Source: Micromussa lordhowensis
Taxonomy: Eukaryota > Cnidaria > Anthozoa > Scleractinia > Lobophylliidae
NCBI GenBank assembly: GCA_964020085.1
Contig: OZ026600.1
Coordinates: 32,730,820-32,794,819 of the forward strand
Length of the DNA stretch: 64,000 bases
Direction: 5' to 3'
Part shown: positions 35,552-50,026 of the stretch, in pieces
How the letters are laid out: the number at the start of each line of letters is the position of its first letter
Numbering within the stretch: position 1 is the first letter of the stretch
Notes under the pieces: model-generated
Databases searched by the model: none
What the model saw: the letters and a program-made list of their open reading frames with translations, nothing else
What the model was told of the DNA's origin: nothing
Position numbers and translations under genes: made by a program

Positions 35552-37965
35552 TATAGCATTTATATAGCGCCATATACACTAGCTGCTCTATGGCGCTTCA
35601 CAATTCTACAATTAAAAATTTTGAAAAAAAAAATTATAAATAATATTTCTTAAAAAGAAAAGTCTTTAATTTACATTTAAAAAGAGTGATCGATCCGCTA
35701 TTTCTAATGTCAAGGGGCAAGGAATTCCAGAGCTTTGGTGCTGCAACTAAAAATGCCCTGTCCCCATAGGTCCTTTGATTGGATTATTTAAAAGCAGTTT
35801 GAAAAAAGGCTACGTTTTATCAAAGTATATAGTACAAGGTTAGTACTGTAATCAACAGATTCGCATCCTGCACAATATGTCATCACATTTCTCCACTGAA
35901 AACCACGTTTTATTGTTTCACGCGCGTATCCTGTAAATGTGTTTTACAAAGTGCCGAAGCCGTGTATTATACTACATATATCTTGCCAATGGAAACTAAA
36001 ACTAAGGAGTATCGGAGAAAGATCGCAAAAAAACATCGCATCTATGCCGATTAAGGTCAGATTTCCAAACCACTGTCCCAATGACATCAGAAAGTACTCA
36101 GTTCTTACTTGGCAGATCAGGAGACGTACTGAGAAGTATTTGAACAACACGCGCCATTAGTGTCAGCTGAAAAACACACTGATCCATTGTTACCGGAGAA
36201 TTCAGACCCACAATGCTCTTCAAGACAGGTGACGCGCCCCCGTCACCAGACTCCTGATATAACATGCTCGGTAGCGCCAGGCGGAGCTTTACCTGGAAAC
36301 AAATTAGAAATGACAAGCAATGAACTAAAACAGATCCGATATTTGACTGTGCCATTAATGTCAAGCGCTTATAAACATTTCAAAGAACAAGTGCTATAAA
36401 GCAAAATTTGGCAACCAAAGAGATGAAAATGTATAATTTTGTGGCTCGAAAAGGGTTGGGTTGAAATTTTGATTGCAAAGAAAGGTATGTGGTTAGCCAT
36501 AAAATAAAAATCAGCAGTCCTTGAACAAGTCACTATAAACAGAAGGCGAGCTTTGCAGTACACAAATTAAACACTGAAATGTTTGGACAGACTATACAAA
36601 ACACAGTACAATAGAAGTACAATGCACAGTACAATCACAGAACAAAAACTCCCCACCCTCCCCCCCCCCCCAGTTTCTTAAAGAGCACGCTACCTCTAAA
36701 TGACAGTCTATGGGTCATTTCCAGAGGGGAAGAAGAGCTTCAACAACGGCGAATGAACAATGTTCTAGTCAATAAAGAAAGTTGCTAACCATTAAACTGA
36801 ACAAATCCAACTCCAGAAGAGAGGGCCCCTCATCACCTGGAACCGCGTCAGGAGTTAGGACTGGAACCAAGAATTGAAAAGTTAGCATAATATAACATCG
36901 GGAAGACAAATACAGTCTTGAAGATTATACAGCGTTTTCATTTACGTGACCAGCACACATGCAAATTTATTGGAACAAAATAAAGTGTTTGCATAACAAA
37001 AGAGTTCAACTCCAAATGGATTGGTTTAGTAAACCAACATGTCAGCAGTTTTGTTGTTTCGGGACGCCAATATGGCTGCCGTGACGTTATGTGAAAACGT
37101 TCTATATTGAACTTTTTTCTTGTGAAAAAGGTTGACATCAACTCTTACAGTAAGTGCAGTACGTGTTATAATAATAATGTAAGAACATTTCATGTTACTG
37201 CCTATTATCTTGTCAGGTTTTCTAATCATAGCTTTCTTCAGATTTAAGGCAGACACCAGCCCGTTTATTTCACCAAGACGACTTCGTGCATTCTATCCGG
37301 GATAAAAGAATATCCACTTGAAATCTACCTGATCTTTTAAATGTGGCTTGAGCAGCTGACACGTCCCCTGTTTGGGGTTCCGGGGGCAACCTCCCCTGGA
37401 AAATTTTTAAATTTGAGGTCCTCGGAAATGGTGCATTCTGAGGTCACGTCAGGGTGTTATAACGGCTCATTTATTATACTTTAGACGCCCCCCCCCCCCC
37501 CCAGATCCACCTAGAGGCCTATTCACCGGTTATTTATTCTTGAGAGGGAGGGGTTTTTTCTTTTATTAGTTTTTTTTCTCTCAACAGCACAACGCAATGA
37601 CACTGGCTAAGGCTTGAAACCAGACCTCTCGATCCTAGGTCCAACCTGTCGCGTTAACCAGTGGTCTGGGCAAGGAAATGCACGTCGACCTTGAAGTAAG
37701 GTTACAAGCTGTGATTTGATTGGTGAACTTACCAGACAGCAATCGAAGGCAGTGGCGTTGAACGACTTTGCTGGGGAATATCCCCGACACAACTGAAGCA
37801 AGACGAGTTAAGGCCGCCATACACTGAGACTGCAAAAATAAAAAAAATAACACTGACATTTATGTCACTGCAATGGTTGGACGAAATATCTGTATTTTAG
37901 AAATGTTACCTGGCGAGTTGTGAGTCCTGAAAAAAGAGCTTGGCAATTTGTTCTTAAAGCACTCT
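30862..37965 (-). CDS. UBR2: UBR2-like exons: C-terminal region and cap domain
   Basis: Exons: 37910-37965, 37733-37829, 36790-36836, 36109-36292, 35327-35426, 33538-33699, 33172-33231, 32512-32589, 31799-32071, 30862-31003. Junctions keep frame throughout. Landmarks: [33 protein letters not shown] helix at 33538-33699, [59 protein letters not shown] and [16 protein letters not shown]. The Cys/His cluster of the last-but-one exon matches the zinc-bearing C-terminal cap domain of UBR1/UBR2. Stop TAA at 30862-30864. Confidence 0.92.
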
Positions 37966-40900
37966 CTGGCAACAGAAAAGGAAACAAATTAGTCCACGCC
38001 ATGTAAACACACAGGAAATGTACCACATACCAAAACCATACGTGCACAATCAGCAAATGTAGATATGTCAATAAACGCGAGAAAAACGCAGTCAGTCCAA
38101 ATGAAATGAAGATGTGAAGGTGTTTCATTTGCATGTCCGCAGTTCACATCTTTCAATCTATGCCAAAAACGAACGAATCTATGCCAGGAACGAAACTTTC
38201 TTTCTCAATATTTCTCTTTCTCAATATATGGGTCTTTGTAGCTCAGCTGGTAGAGCAATGCTGCGCTAAGGCAGAGCATATGGGTTCAAATTCCGTTGAA
38301 GCCCCAAAATTATTTTTCGGGTTTCATTGGCAATTGCTTAAATTGCGATTATAGCTGCGATGGTCACGTCTTCATTTCATTTGTATTCCAGCAGTTTTGC
38401 ATGATTCATTCTAAGCAGTCACTACTACTCTAAAACTGGTTCAGTAGGAACGCAAAACGTTTTCAGCGCGAACGCAAAACGAGTTCAATAAACGCAAAAC
38501 GCGTACGTACCTCCACTTTGTATAGTATAAGTACACGCTTCCAACACCAGCAAAGGAACGCGTTTGTCTTCATCATAAGGGTCAACACCCAAACCGACCT
38601 AACAGAAACATTCAGTAGGCTCAGGCCAGATACAAAGGAACAAAGTCTTTCCCTTACCCATTACGAGTGTAGTTGGTAACATGTCAAATATACTACAGGA
38701 ACTTTAGGTGTTCTTAACTGAATGCTCTTTTAGAAGTCTCTGCCGAGTACTTCTCCCACTACCTACTGAGTTTCTCCCGTGGGTACCCTCCTGAGTCGTC
38801 CCACTTGGACCTTTCCTACAGGTTTTCTACGTATCTGTCTCAGAGTTTCTACCATGCAATAAATGAATACGCCTAAAAACTTTGGAATGGAGAAAGGTAT
38901 CTTAACAAACCAATTCACTGTGTTGATGATGACAAAAGCCGTTCCAACTTGACTTCATTGCTTACATTTAGTTCTTTACCAACTGAGGGGAATGACAACC
39001 AATGTTTCTTGGCCCATATAGAAAATAACACCAAAATCATGGCCACATAAATTATCCTGAGTAATACAATTTCAGCGGGTAAAGTGTCCACTCACCGTGA
39101 AACAAGACTGCGAGAAAACCTTCATCATTTCCTTCAGATCGTCAGAAAACTTTGTTCTGGACAAAAGCAATAACAGTTGTATCTTAGCAAACAAGGGACC
39201 TATCTACAAAAGGAAGGCTATTTACGGTCACAGCTTACCCAGTTTTGAACAGATTTTGAAATACTGCTTGGAACCTTTGGGAAACTGGAGATAACACTGG
39301 AAAATAAACATAACACAATATGTTGGTTTGGTAGAAAGTCAATTGGAGCTTTGATTTGAGAAATAATACTTCCTGCACCTGGCCTTCGATATTTAGCAAG
39401 TGATATTTTTCGCTGAGATCATAGTCAATTCAATTTCAAGATCATGTACATACAAAAGGGCTTTAAAAATTAATCACTTTTCGTTTTTTCTTGTACGATA
39501 GATAATAAAGGGCAACAGAGACTTCTTTGCCATGGCTTACACGCAAAATTCCCTCCCTCTAATCCCAGCATTGTTCCTTTCTGGTTTGTTACCACCAATG
39601 TAAAAAAAAATTCCTAATTTATCCGTTATTGAGAAGCTACCTTCTCAAATCGCTTTCTTCATTTAAGCTTTTTATTAAATCCCACCTTTTCAGCATTATA
39701 TAAACTAAGTTTTTGATTTAAGTACATGTCTGATATTTTCCTAGCTTTCTAAATTTCATTATTTATTTGTTTAGATATATGTTTTTATATTTGTTCTTTT
39801 GGCTAAATAAGGTTTTGTTTACTACGACCTTAGTTTGGAAGGTCAGACATTTTGTGCACCGCAAAAAGTGACAAAAACATCTTGACAGAGGAACTATCTG
39901 GATGGTTGAAATCAAATATTTTTGTAGGTAACGGAGAAGGTTTACCTACTATAAACTTACCCTTCTTTCCTTTCTTTTTATCTTCTTCGGATAACAAACT
40001 GAGATTTGAAGACACCAAATCCTGTATACTGCTTAGAAATTCGGGAATCGTTACTTCCTCGACACTGCAGTGAAATAAAAAAATACACACTTTATGGACA
40101 AATAGAGAGCGTGACGTAACCCCGAAAAAACCTTTTTTCAGTCTATCAGTGTCGAAGAAGAAGTTCTGGCATAAAAAGGAACCCAGTCATTCTGACGCTT
40201 AGTTGTCTATCGACCATGAAAGCAAAACACAGCTGACAGTCAACCAGCGTAATTTTTTATGACGGTTCCTTATAAAACGTGTTCAAATTTTGCTGGGAAT
40301 AATCCGCTTACAAATTAGCAAGGTACACAATATTTTTTTGTGTGGTATTTGTTGGTTAAGGTGGCCCAAAAACGTTTCCAGCTGTTAGATTCTGATGGGT
40401 CATTATATAACCACTCTTTATCACTTGATGCTACAGCCCAATCATTGGCGAACATTGTCGTGACACAATAGGCTACCATAGCAACAGTATGACCTGCTAA
40501 GAACACCCTTAATTACAGATCTATGGGCCTATAATTAAAACGATTGTAGCATCAAGTGATTAAGGGTTGTTATAACGACCCATCAAAATCTGAGTGCTGG
40601 AAACTGTTTTGAGCCACCTTAAATGAGACTTTGAAGCACGTACAGTTTGCTGTAAGCTTGACTAGATACAAAATGCCACGACTGTTAATCTGTATTTCGC
40701 ACACGAGAATGATGGAAGTGTAAGAGGTACCATTCCTTCTATAGCAGACGTGAATATTCATTCCTTACCCCTCTCCCCGTCCGCTAAACAGTGAAGGTAA
40801 CACAGGCAGAACAGTATTGCTGATACACCCACACAGTGGACACAGATACTCTCGTCTTGTAACATCCACACTAAAATGCTGGCCAAGACGCAAAGCTCTT

Positions 40901-43900
40901 CGTTCCTTCACCACGACAGACGTGTAAAATCCCTGCCAACAGTCACTGTGCATCATGTGACCACAGCTGCTCACATGAACGCCCCAGTACTGGTCCCCTG
41001 GGGTGTACAGCGGGTCCAACTCGTCACCGTTGTCGAACATCTTCCCGCGGGATCGGGACAACACGGTCGAACGCTGGACGAAAGATGCCATAACAATGGC
41101 TCGTCCATCACTGTTGACCTACCAAAAAACTCAACTCAGCATTTGTATCACGGTAGCCTATATACATCTTTTTATGGATCGTTTTCGCTGTCGCGCAACA
41201 AAAAATAAATCGAAAAACATTCAGTGGATAAAGTCAACAAATTTTGCTGTTATAGAAGATAAATTAAGAAGGCACTTCTCCAAGTTTTAAGTCTGGGCGT
41301 TTTCCCATACTTCAGAGATTTGCACAAATTTACAAAGGCCAGTCTGGAGCCGCCATGCTGGTGTACCTCCGTGGAATACCAGTATGGCGGCCGAAAAATA
41401 GTGTAAATATCTGGAACTTACTTTGGTTATCTAGTCGACTGAACCAACAAACATTTACACAAGCACTTTTCCTACTACTTTAACTCCTAACAAGGCTAAA
41501 AATCACGAGATAAGTGTTTATTTTTCAACAAACGCGATTGTCGCTTTATATCACGCACCGCCATATAACTCCGAAATTCAAAATGCGCTAGTTTCCAAAG
41601 GAAGCTCGCTATTGAGCGGAAAAGATGTAAACAGATATAAATTTAGATCCCGCCGTGCCTGATGAGGATAAAAACTTTGGTGGTTCTTTAGCTTTGAATT
41701 CTGAAATTAAATGACTTCACGTGAAAACGATCCGATCTATTGGTGTTTCCAAACAATCAAGTTTTCTTTCTTGTCTCGCAAAGAATTTTCCAATTCTTGG
41801 GAACACAATTATTGCCACCGTGACAACACAGGTCTCCCAAGCTCATTGCGTGACATGTGATCGTTTAGAGAGAACGTAACGAACGTATTCAGCCACTACT
41901 TTACTACTGGCAGAAGCTGTAGGCTAAATATCACAGGGGCTCGTTTCTCCCACCTCCTGCTGTTCTTGGCACAAAATGCAAGGCTCGGTTGCATAGCGCG
42001 GAGAACGCATTTCTTTACGGCACCGCTGGACGCCAAGTACTACAGGCTCTTCTTGTGAGGTGTTTTCACTGCTCTCCGAAACAGTCGGCTCCACCGTGTT
42101 AGGGCTACAGCAAATGAGGTACATAAAGTGTAAGTATAAACATCGTCAGGGCTGATTTATGCCAAACTACGAGCGAAACGCGACAGGCTGAGTAAACAAC
42201 CCTCGAATCTCTCTTTCGTGTGGTAAGTAACAACCATTCAAAGACAGTATACAGATCTCCTTAGATCATGTCATCAGTATGAAGATTTTTCGGACGTATC
42301 TTCTCAAGCGAGGGAAAAACAGCTCTTATTGCAGTTGAGCCTACATTGTAGATTCTCTCTTTACGAAGGGGTACCAGCTGAGCGACGCCAACACATTCAG
42401 TACAATGCAACCCTTACGCCCGTTCGAGTGTCGAACCGCTGAGAACTGTAATAAACGCTATTTAGCGACTGCAGAGAGATACCCGTTGACAAACGCTAAG
42501 CTAGAAAAAGAAAAATGGCCAAATTTCCGTTTCATCTGTCCACTTGCGTGAGCCCGAGCTCTGCGTTTCTTGTGAAACGCAACGTTATTGGTAAGGCAAG
42601 GGTTTCATCAACGTTTTCAACAAGAGGGCAACTGGTTTTCACAGGTGGGCAAAACTATTAGAACTGAACTTATTTGTAAGAAAAACTTCCCGCTAGATGG
42701 TCAAACCAGCCGGGCAAAATTGTCGTCACAGCCAGTCAATTTGCACGGTGCCCGGTCCTTTATGAAACCGACTCTCAAAGAGCAGTCAGAATGGAATATA
42801 GATTCAGAATATACCCTTCAGTTTCCATTGTTGCCAGTAATTCAGCATTTTCCTTGATGAATGCTTTCTGTAAGGCAGACATCTGTGCCATGATCTTGGC
42901 TCTCCTCTCCTGAGCAAGCTTCGCCCTTCTTGCTTTCTCCTCTTCCTGTGAAGTGCTCCTCTCCAGTGGGGTTCGCTGTACAGTACCCACCCCCTGGGGC
43001 TTTTGTTCACGCGCAACGAGCTCCTCGTGGAAAGTCTAGGACAAGCGAAAAAATCATAAAAACAAGAACTACTGTACTTGCCATTTCAGATACAGTTATT
43101 ACAGACGAGAAATATTTTATCTTAAATATGAAATCCTTGACTGTTGTCGTTACTAATCTTGTCAGTAGCATCAATTTCGCCTTTTCCCCAATTAGTCATA
43201 TTATCTAAATTTTAATTACCACCATTATCGACATATCGTCATCGTTATCACCAATCATCGCCATCGTATTCGTCATCATCGTCCTCGCTTTTGTCGCCGT
43301 CGTTATCATCATCATCATCATTGCCCTCATTATCATCGATCACCATTGTCGTCATTATAAGTAATAGTAATTGAACCAATCACGATCGAGCATTTTATTA
43401 TAGATACGATTAATAATAAAATTTCAACCATTAATCTCCACATGCATGCAATTGCATACTGAAGCACAGATTTATAGCAAAGATATAGGTATGAAAGAAA
43501 ACGGAGGCAAAATTTGGAGACTATAACCAATCACTCATAAAGCCATTAAATGGCGTGATGACACAGCAACAAAGCAGTCTTGTTTTGATACTCAGTTCAA
43601 GTGAACAAGTTACCTTAACAATCCAGTCGAGCTGCGCAGAGTGTTCCTCTATCACTTCACTACTTTGAAGACTCTCCAGTGACGCTAGAAGAGACTGAGG
43701 ATGATCTACAAACACAGAACACAACAAAAACACTGTCAGGAACACGAACACAATGAACCAAACAATGAAAACTTATTTAATCGTTGGATGTTGTCCTTCA
43801 CATTTGATCGGAAAGGTAAAATAACCCTGTTAGCGGATGTGGAAAATCGTTCCAGTGTTAACCCTTCCTAGGGACAAGACCAAAACATTCAAAACCACAG

Positions 43901-46900
43901 CTATGTTTAGTAGGTCGACCGGCAAAAAGCTGCAGATTTAACCTAACAATCTTTGTGATTGCCAACGATCAGAAGTAAAAGGTCAGAGCTGCGCATGCGT
44001 CTTCAGGATGTTACGTTGGTGCAAAATTCGAACTATTGGGTTTGACTCTCGGAGTCGAATCCTAAATACCTTGTTTTGAAGTTGCCATGGAGATAAAGTT
44101 AAATTCATTATTCTTTTGAGCCATCCTGTGTCTTTTTTCTTCGTGAAGAGCAAGGCAAATCAAATGAAGAACCTACAGAGGAGAAACAAGGAATGGTGTG
44201 TTCACTGGGTGCTCACTTCCCTTACGTAAATCAGTCTAAAAAAATCAAATAATCTTTATTTTTACCCTGGGTCAGTGTTAAAGTCAAAGGCTACTGGGAC
44301 CGAGCAATAGGTAACATTCGTATTCTCGGTATTGGACTGGAACTAGCTTGCAATTGAGGCTAATACGGAGAGTCGTTTCAAATGCAAATGATATTTATCT
44401 TTTTTTAATGATATTTCCCCGCATGAGCCTCCATTGCAAACTAGCTCCAGTCCAATATCGATATAGGAATATGGCCTATGAAATGTCAGAAATTAAGAAT
44501 TCAAATCAAACGTCAGGTTAAAAACTCCAACTGGTAGGAGGCAAACCAGTTGTCTATTTACAAACTTAGTATCACCTAACTAGTGGACTAATGCAAATCC
44601 TGCATTTTAATTGGCTACGCTACTCGAGGACTATTAGCAATAGTCCTCAAACGCCATCGAGCGTGACACTTTCTTTCGTTTTAGTCCCAAATAAATATTT
44701 CTTCAACTTACATTTGCTAACATTCTTGTTGCCATTTCTGTCCGACTAGTTGGGTGATACTAAAACAATTAGACCCTTCGCCTTCAAGGGCCACGGGTCA
44801 ATAGACCCGTCTATTGACCCGAGGAATCGAACTCGGGACTACCGAGAAAAAGCAACAAATAGTGGTCGGAACGGGACTCGAACCCGCGACCTCCGGATTT
44901 CAAGGCCAGCGCCCTAACCACTCGGTCACGCTGCCGCAGTGATAAAGATTATTCATAACTAACTACTTACCTGTTGTACCAGCAGATCTGTAACAGCTCT
45001 GGGCTGTGCAGTGGTTGCCCTTCTGATCAGTGAGTTCATGAGTCCAACAAGTGTTTTACAGCACAACACATTCAACACCTTACTGAACGGTGTACAAAAC
45101 TCAGGTGGGATGGGTGGTGGATCGCCTGGAAAACATGCACAATCACAAAAAAGAGTTGAACTAATCTATAACAACGTGGTAAAGAGGCATAATTACAATA
45201 AATATACAAGACTTGCTCTACCTTTAGCTTCGTTTTCCTTCTTCACCCTTTTTCTTTGCTGTTCCTCAGCCTGGTGGAGAAAATCCGTGAGGTCTAAATT
45301 TAATACAATACAATACTTTATTAATCCTCCCCAAGGGGTTTTCCAGAATCATAGTTAATAGAGGGAATGGATGAAACCTGGCAAAGTTCTTTGTTGTATG
45401 TCTTTGCTTGTTATTTTGGGGAGTTCACCCTGCGCAAAACCTGGCAAAATACAAAACGTCGTTATGTGTGCTCATACAACTAACCAATAGAAGAAGTACG
45501 ATTATGTAATTCATGTATAGTCTATGAGAAAAAAAAACAAGATGTGCAGGGTCAAGAATCTTCCAACATAAATCTTAGCCTGTTTGTTTGCTTACAAAAA
45601 TCATTCCATTACTATGAACAATCAGCTCAAGATTTCTTTAAAATAACTGGAACCATTTACAACCATTTGCAGTCACAGATGGAAAGATGAATGTACCTTA
45701 GACTGTTCAATACGTGTGTAATGATAGAAGAATGGATTGTAGTGTTTGAGATATTCTTCTTTCAGTTCATACAATCCTCGCCCTGTAACTCCAGGTTTCC
45801 TGCAATAAAATAACATAACAACAATCAAATAACAGCGACAATCAAAACTGACCATTACATTCTTTTTAGTGCCCTCTGACTGGCTTCTTCAACTCTGTGT
45901 AATCCTTGTCAGCAGAAATCTTTTTTATCCTGGTTACTGAATGGTTTGGTAATAAACAAAGCTCTTATTGTCCTGGAATAGCTACGATTACACTTCAGTG
46001 AAAATATGTAATATTCAACCAAGCGTCTACAAGCAATAGCCGCTCAGCTGTGTTCTACTTGACAACCACGAATCTGATTGTTTCTCTCAATCGGATTCAT
46101 AGACTGATTGTAGTAGAACCAGATGAGTGAACTATTTCCCAAACTGTGATTAAATGGACGATACCATTGAGACCTTGTGCTACTGTATTTCTTTTTATTC
46201 CAAGCTTTCCCCGATCAAAGGTATCGCCAGGGAATGAAAAGGAAATATTTCCCCTGTGCGTGATGTAAAAAGAAATACTGTAGCACAAGACCTCAATCGA
46301 ATCTTCCATTTAATCACCCAACATCCTACTGAAGGTCAACTTCAAATATTCTCAAACTTTTTCTTAATCATTTCATGCTAGGAAAAATCGTTGCAAACAT
46401 TAACATGAAGATTATACAAGATGTGGTGCCTTACTTGAAGATTGACACAGATTCAATGATTCCATCGACGCCTTCCTCGTCCTCTAACTCATTGTCAAGC
46501 AGTGGAAGAGCCTTGATAAGCTCGCTGTGGGTCATGGGACGGAGGCACAACCTGTGGATAATCTCACGTCTCATGAAGTCATCCGCTGACACACGGCCAA
46601 CGCCAGGCATGTACCGCTCACCTGTTGACAAAAGGAAAGTATTTGGGGCTTTCTTTGATATACGTCGTGAAGCGCAAGATAAGGGAAATAACTCACGGCA
46701 CTAGTGCATTCACAGATGCTGATAGCGCCATGTAAAGCCTTGTTCACACTAGCGACATAAGACATCAGAAGGATGTTATGTTTCCAGTGTGAACATCCTC
46801 ACGTAAGGACATAATACCAACATAACAGCATGAACGATATTTTCGTTGTCTTTTTGTCGATGTTCGCATTACTGACATAAGCGACTATGTCATTATGTCG

Positions 46901-47182
46901 TTATGTCCCGAGTGTGAACTAGGCGTAACTGCTACGATAGACACGTTGTTCATATAGGACTTGACAACCTCGATCTGTTGCCTTGACAATCGTCAATGCT
47001 TTTACAGACCTACACGTGTTATAAACGTGAATTGATGTACCTGAAGCAGTCACGAGTCGTGCTTACCTACAATGGCTATAAGCAAGGAAAAGAACGATTC
47101 TGCAATCGTCAACCTTTGGTTAAGTCTCTCCTAAAACAAAACCAGACAAACAAACATCATTAACCCTTTCACTGCCAAGACC

Positions 47183-47230
<48 letters not shown>

Positions 47231-47296
47231 AGGGAGACCCCTCGGTAGTGAAGGGGTTAAAAAACTATCTCCTTTAACCCTTTCACTGCCAAGACC

Positions 47297-47344
<48 letters not shown>

Positions 47345-48317
47345 AGGCCCCCCCTTGGTAGTGAAGGGGTTAAACGCCAGGTAACCAGTTAAATGAAAAG
47401 ATATTTTACATGTTTAGGCCAGAGACACAACAAACAAACATAAACACACAAAAAATATAGAAGTAAGCAAAGTTAAACTAGTAGACTAAGTTCTTACATT
47501 GTTAAACAGTATTTTTATACAGGAAGAGCGATGTACAGCTATCTAAAAATCTTTAATATAGTTGCAGAGGCGGATCCAGGGGAGGGGTTGAGGGGGTTGC
47601 AACCCCCCCTTTGAGAATTTTTTTCTTTGTTATTTTGCCTGATTCTTCGCAAAATAATAATAGAATAAAATTGTTTTTGTGAAGTTATTTCACTTTCACC
47701 ATTCGACTGTTTGTCAAGTTATGAAAAGATAATGTACATTTCGCAAAGGTCGTATCAGGTTCAGGTATAACAAGCGACATGAACAGGTGACATTCATTGA
47801 TAGTGTACAACCCCCCCTTTCCGAAATTCCTGGATCCGCCCCTGAGTTGTGTTTCATTTTCTTTTTAAACAAAGACAATGAAGCGTCACCAGTTACCATC
47901 TCTCTCGGACAAATAAATATAGTTCACTGTCAATATCGTCATCAACAACTTGTGACAATGATCAGATTTCTAAAGCAGCTTTCCATTCGAGCAAAAAAAA
48001 ACCGGAATTTTGGGAACGGGAACAAATGGTTGGACATTTTGGGGGATTTCTTTGAGCAAACCATTCAACCGAGAATTCTGAAAATTCAGGGAGCAAAATC
48101 AATGCAACAATAACAACACGTGAAGACATGATTGATCATCGCAGATATATACACAACGGGATTCGAACCCATGACCTCTGTAATACCGGTGCAGTGCTCT
48201 ACCAACTGAGCTATCAAGCCAGCTGGGAGCTGATCATGTTGTGAGTTCGTAATATGCCCGTAGAAGGTGAAGAATACATATATCCTATTGGACGTTTTGG
48301 TGTGTAGTATCGCTGTA

Positions 48318-48352
<35 letters not shown>

Positions 48353-48397
48353 GTAGGGCGAGTCAAAATACAAACAACACACCAAAACGCCTAATAC

Positions 48398-48429
<32 letters not shown>

Positions 48430-49993
48430 GATTTCTTTTCCCAAAATTCTGACTTGCCAAGATTTTGAACTTCACGCGGCCGGGAGGAATGAGGCGAGTA
48501 CAAATATCTTTTATTTGTACTCGTTTCGCGCGTTATTTGTACTCCAAGAAGCAGAGTTGGATAATATGAAATGAATATATGAAACATCATTCCCCGCAGT
48601 TCAATATATTTTTTGGAAACAATTTACAGTCTAGTACACTGAACGGGAAATGATGTTCAAACTGGGATGTTTAGTCGAATGAAAAGCACAAAGCAGTCAG
48701 GTGGAAGGAAATATTTCACATCAAATTACCTGCTCATATTTTGTATCATCAAAATCATGTCTGCGTACAAATAATGAAAGGAAATGTTAACAAATTTAGA
48801 CAAGAATGATGAAAGCATTATTAGACTGTTTAATGGACAAAAGACTTCAATCGAAGCAGACCACAGATGTGGCTCCTTCAAGCAAATCAGTGTTTGCTTA
48901 AAAAACGTGTAATAATAATAATAATAATAACAATCTTTATACAGGGAGCTCACTTCACAAAGAGTGATATTCAGTGAGGCCCTGTAAAACAATAGAAAAA
49001 CAATAGAAAAAATAAAAGATCTTAAATAAATGAACGCGTGATAGCAATAAAAATACAATAAGGTTAAAAATGTCAAAATGTAAGATAGATTAATCAAATA
49101 GTGTCAATTAATCAAATAGTATCTTCCTAACACACAGCAAAATAAAGGTGACAGAAATCTCGGGGGACACTAAATTGTTACAAATTAGATATTTGCGACT
49201 TTAGTTTCGGATTGAGAAGATAACACATCAAAACTCTCAAGACAGTGTTTTCTTCACATTTCTAACACCGCAAAGTTCGTCAAAGATACGCCGCTGCGCG
49301 TCGTATTTTCAACTATCTTACTCTTTTTGGAACTGTTATGAAACACTATCTCTCGCCTTTCATGTATGATACGAAGGGAAGTAAGAATTAAATACTTCCT
49401 TATGCGGCATCATTTTAAAGAGATTAGCGCTATCCTGTATAAATAGGACCGCGCTTCTACGACACGTACAGTAATTCACGAATTTCCGTCGCAAATTGAA
49501 TTTCTTTTCTGGTCTGTTTTCTTGATGATAAAAAGATTGTAAGAACAACAACTAGACATACCTGGACCAATCCACAAGATCAAACTTGTCCAGCATGGCT
49601 AGCATGAAGTAATCACTCTCCAAAAAGGACGCCACAACCTTCGGTGGAAATAAGACAACAACCATCAGACGAGTCACTCCAAAACCTGAGGCTTGACAAG
49701 TCAACTTTCCAAGCTCGCCGCTACAGTTAATCTGCAGCTAAACTGTATCAACTTCAAGACAATAATTTCGTAACCGGTTCTCCAACAATTTCAAGTAACT
49801 AAAAACAGTATTGCACTTATGTTTGGATTTATCAGCGAAAACTGTGTCAATGGAATTTCACCTTGGTGTTACCGATTTTTTTTTTCTCGCCAGAGAAATC
49901 AGGCCCCAGTTGTTCGAAGGCTGGATACCGCTATCCACCGGATAAATCTCTATCCAGTGAATAAGTGTTCATAAAACAAACTACTCTATCCAC

Positions 49994-50026
<33 letters not shown>

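Noticed and set aside
44873..44938. tRNA-Ser(TGA)-like sequence on the minus strand
   Set aside because: No variable arm or paired acceptor stem, and it is joined to a SINE body that recurs at 53270-53450.
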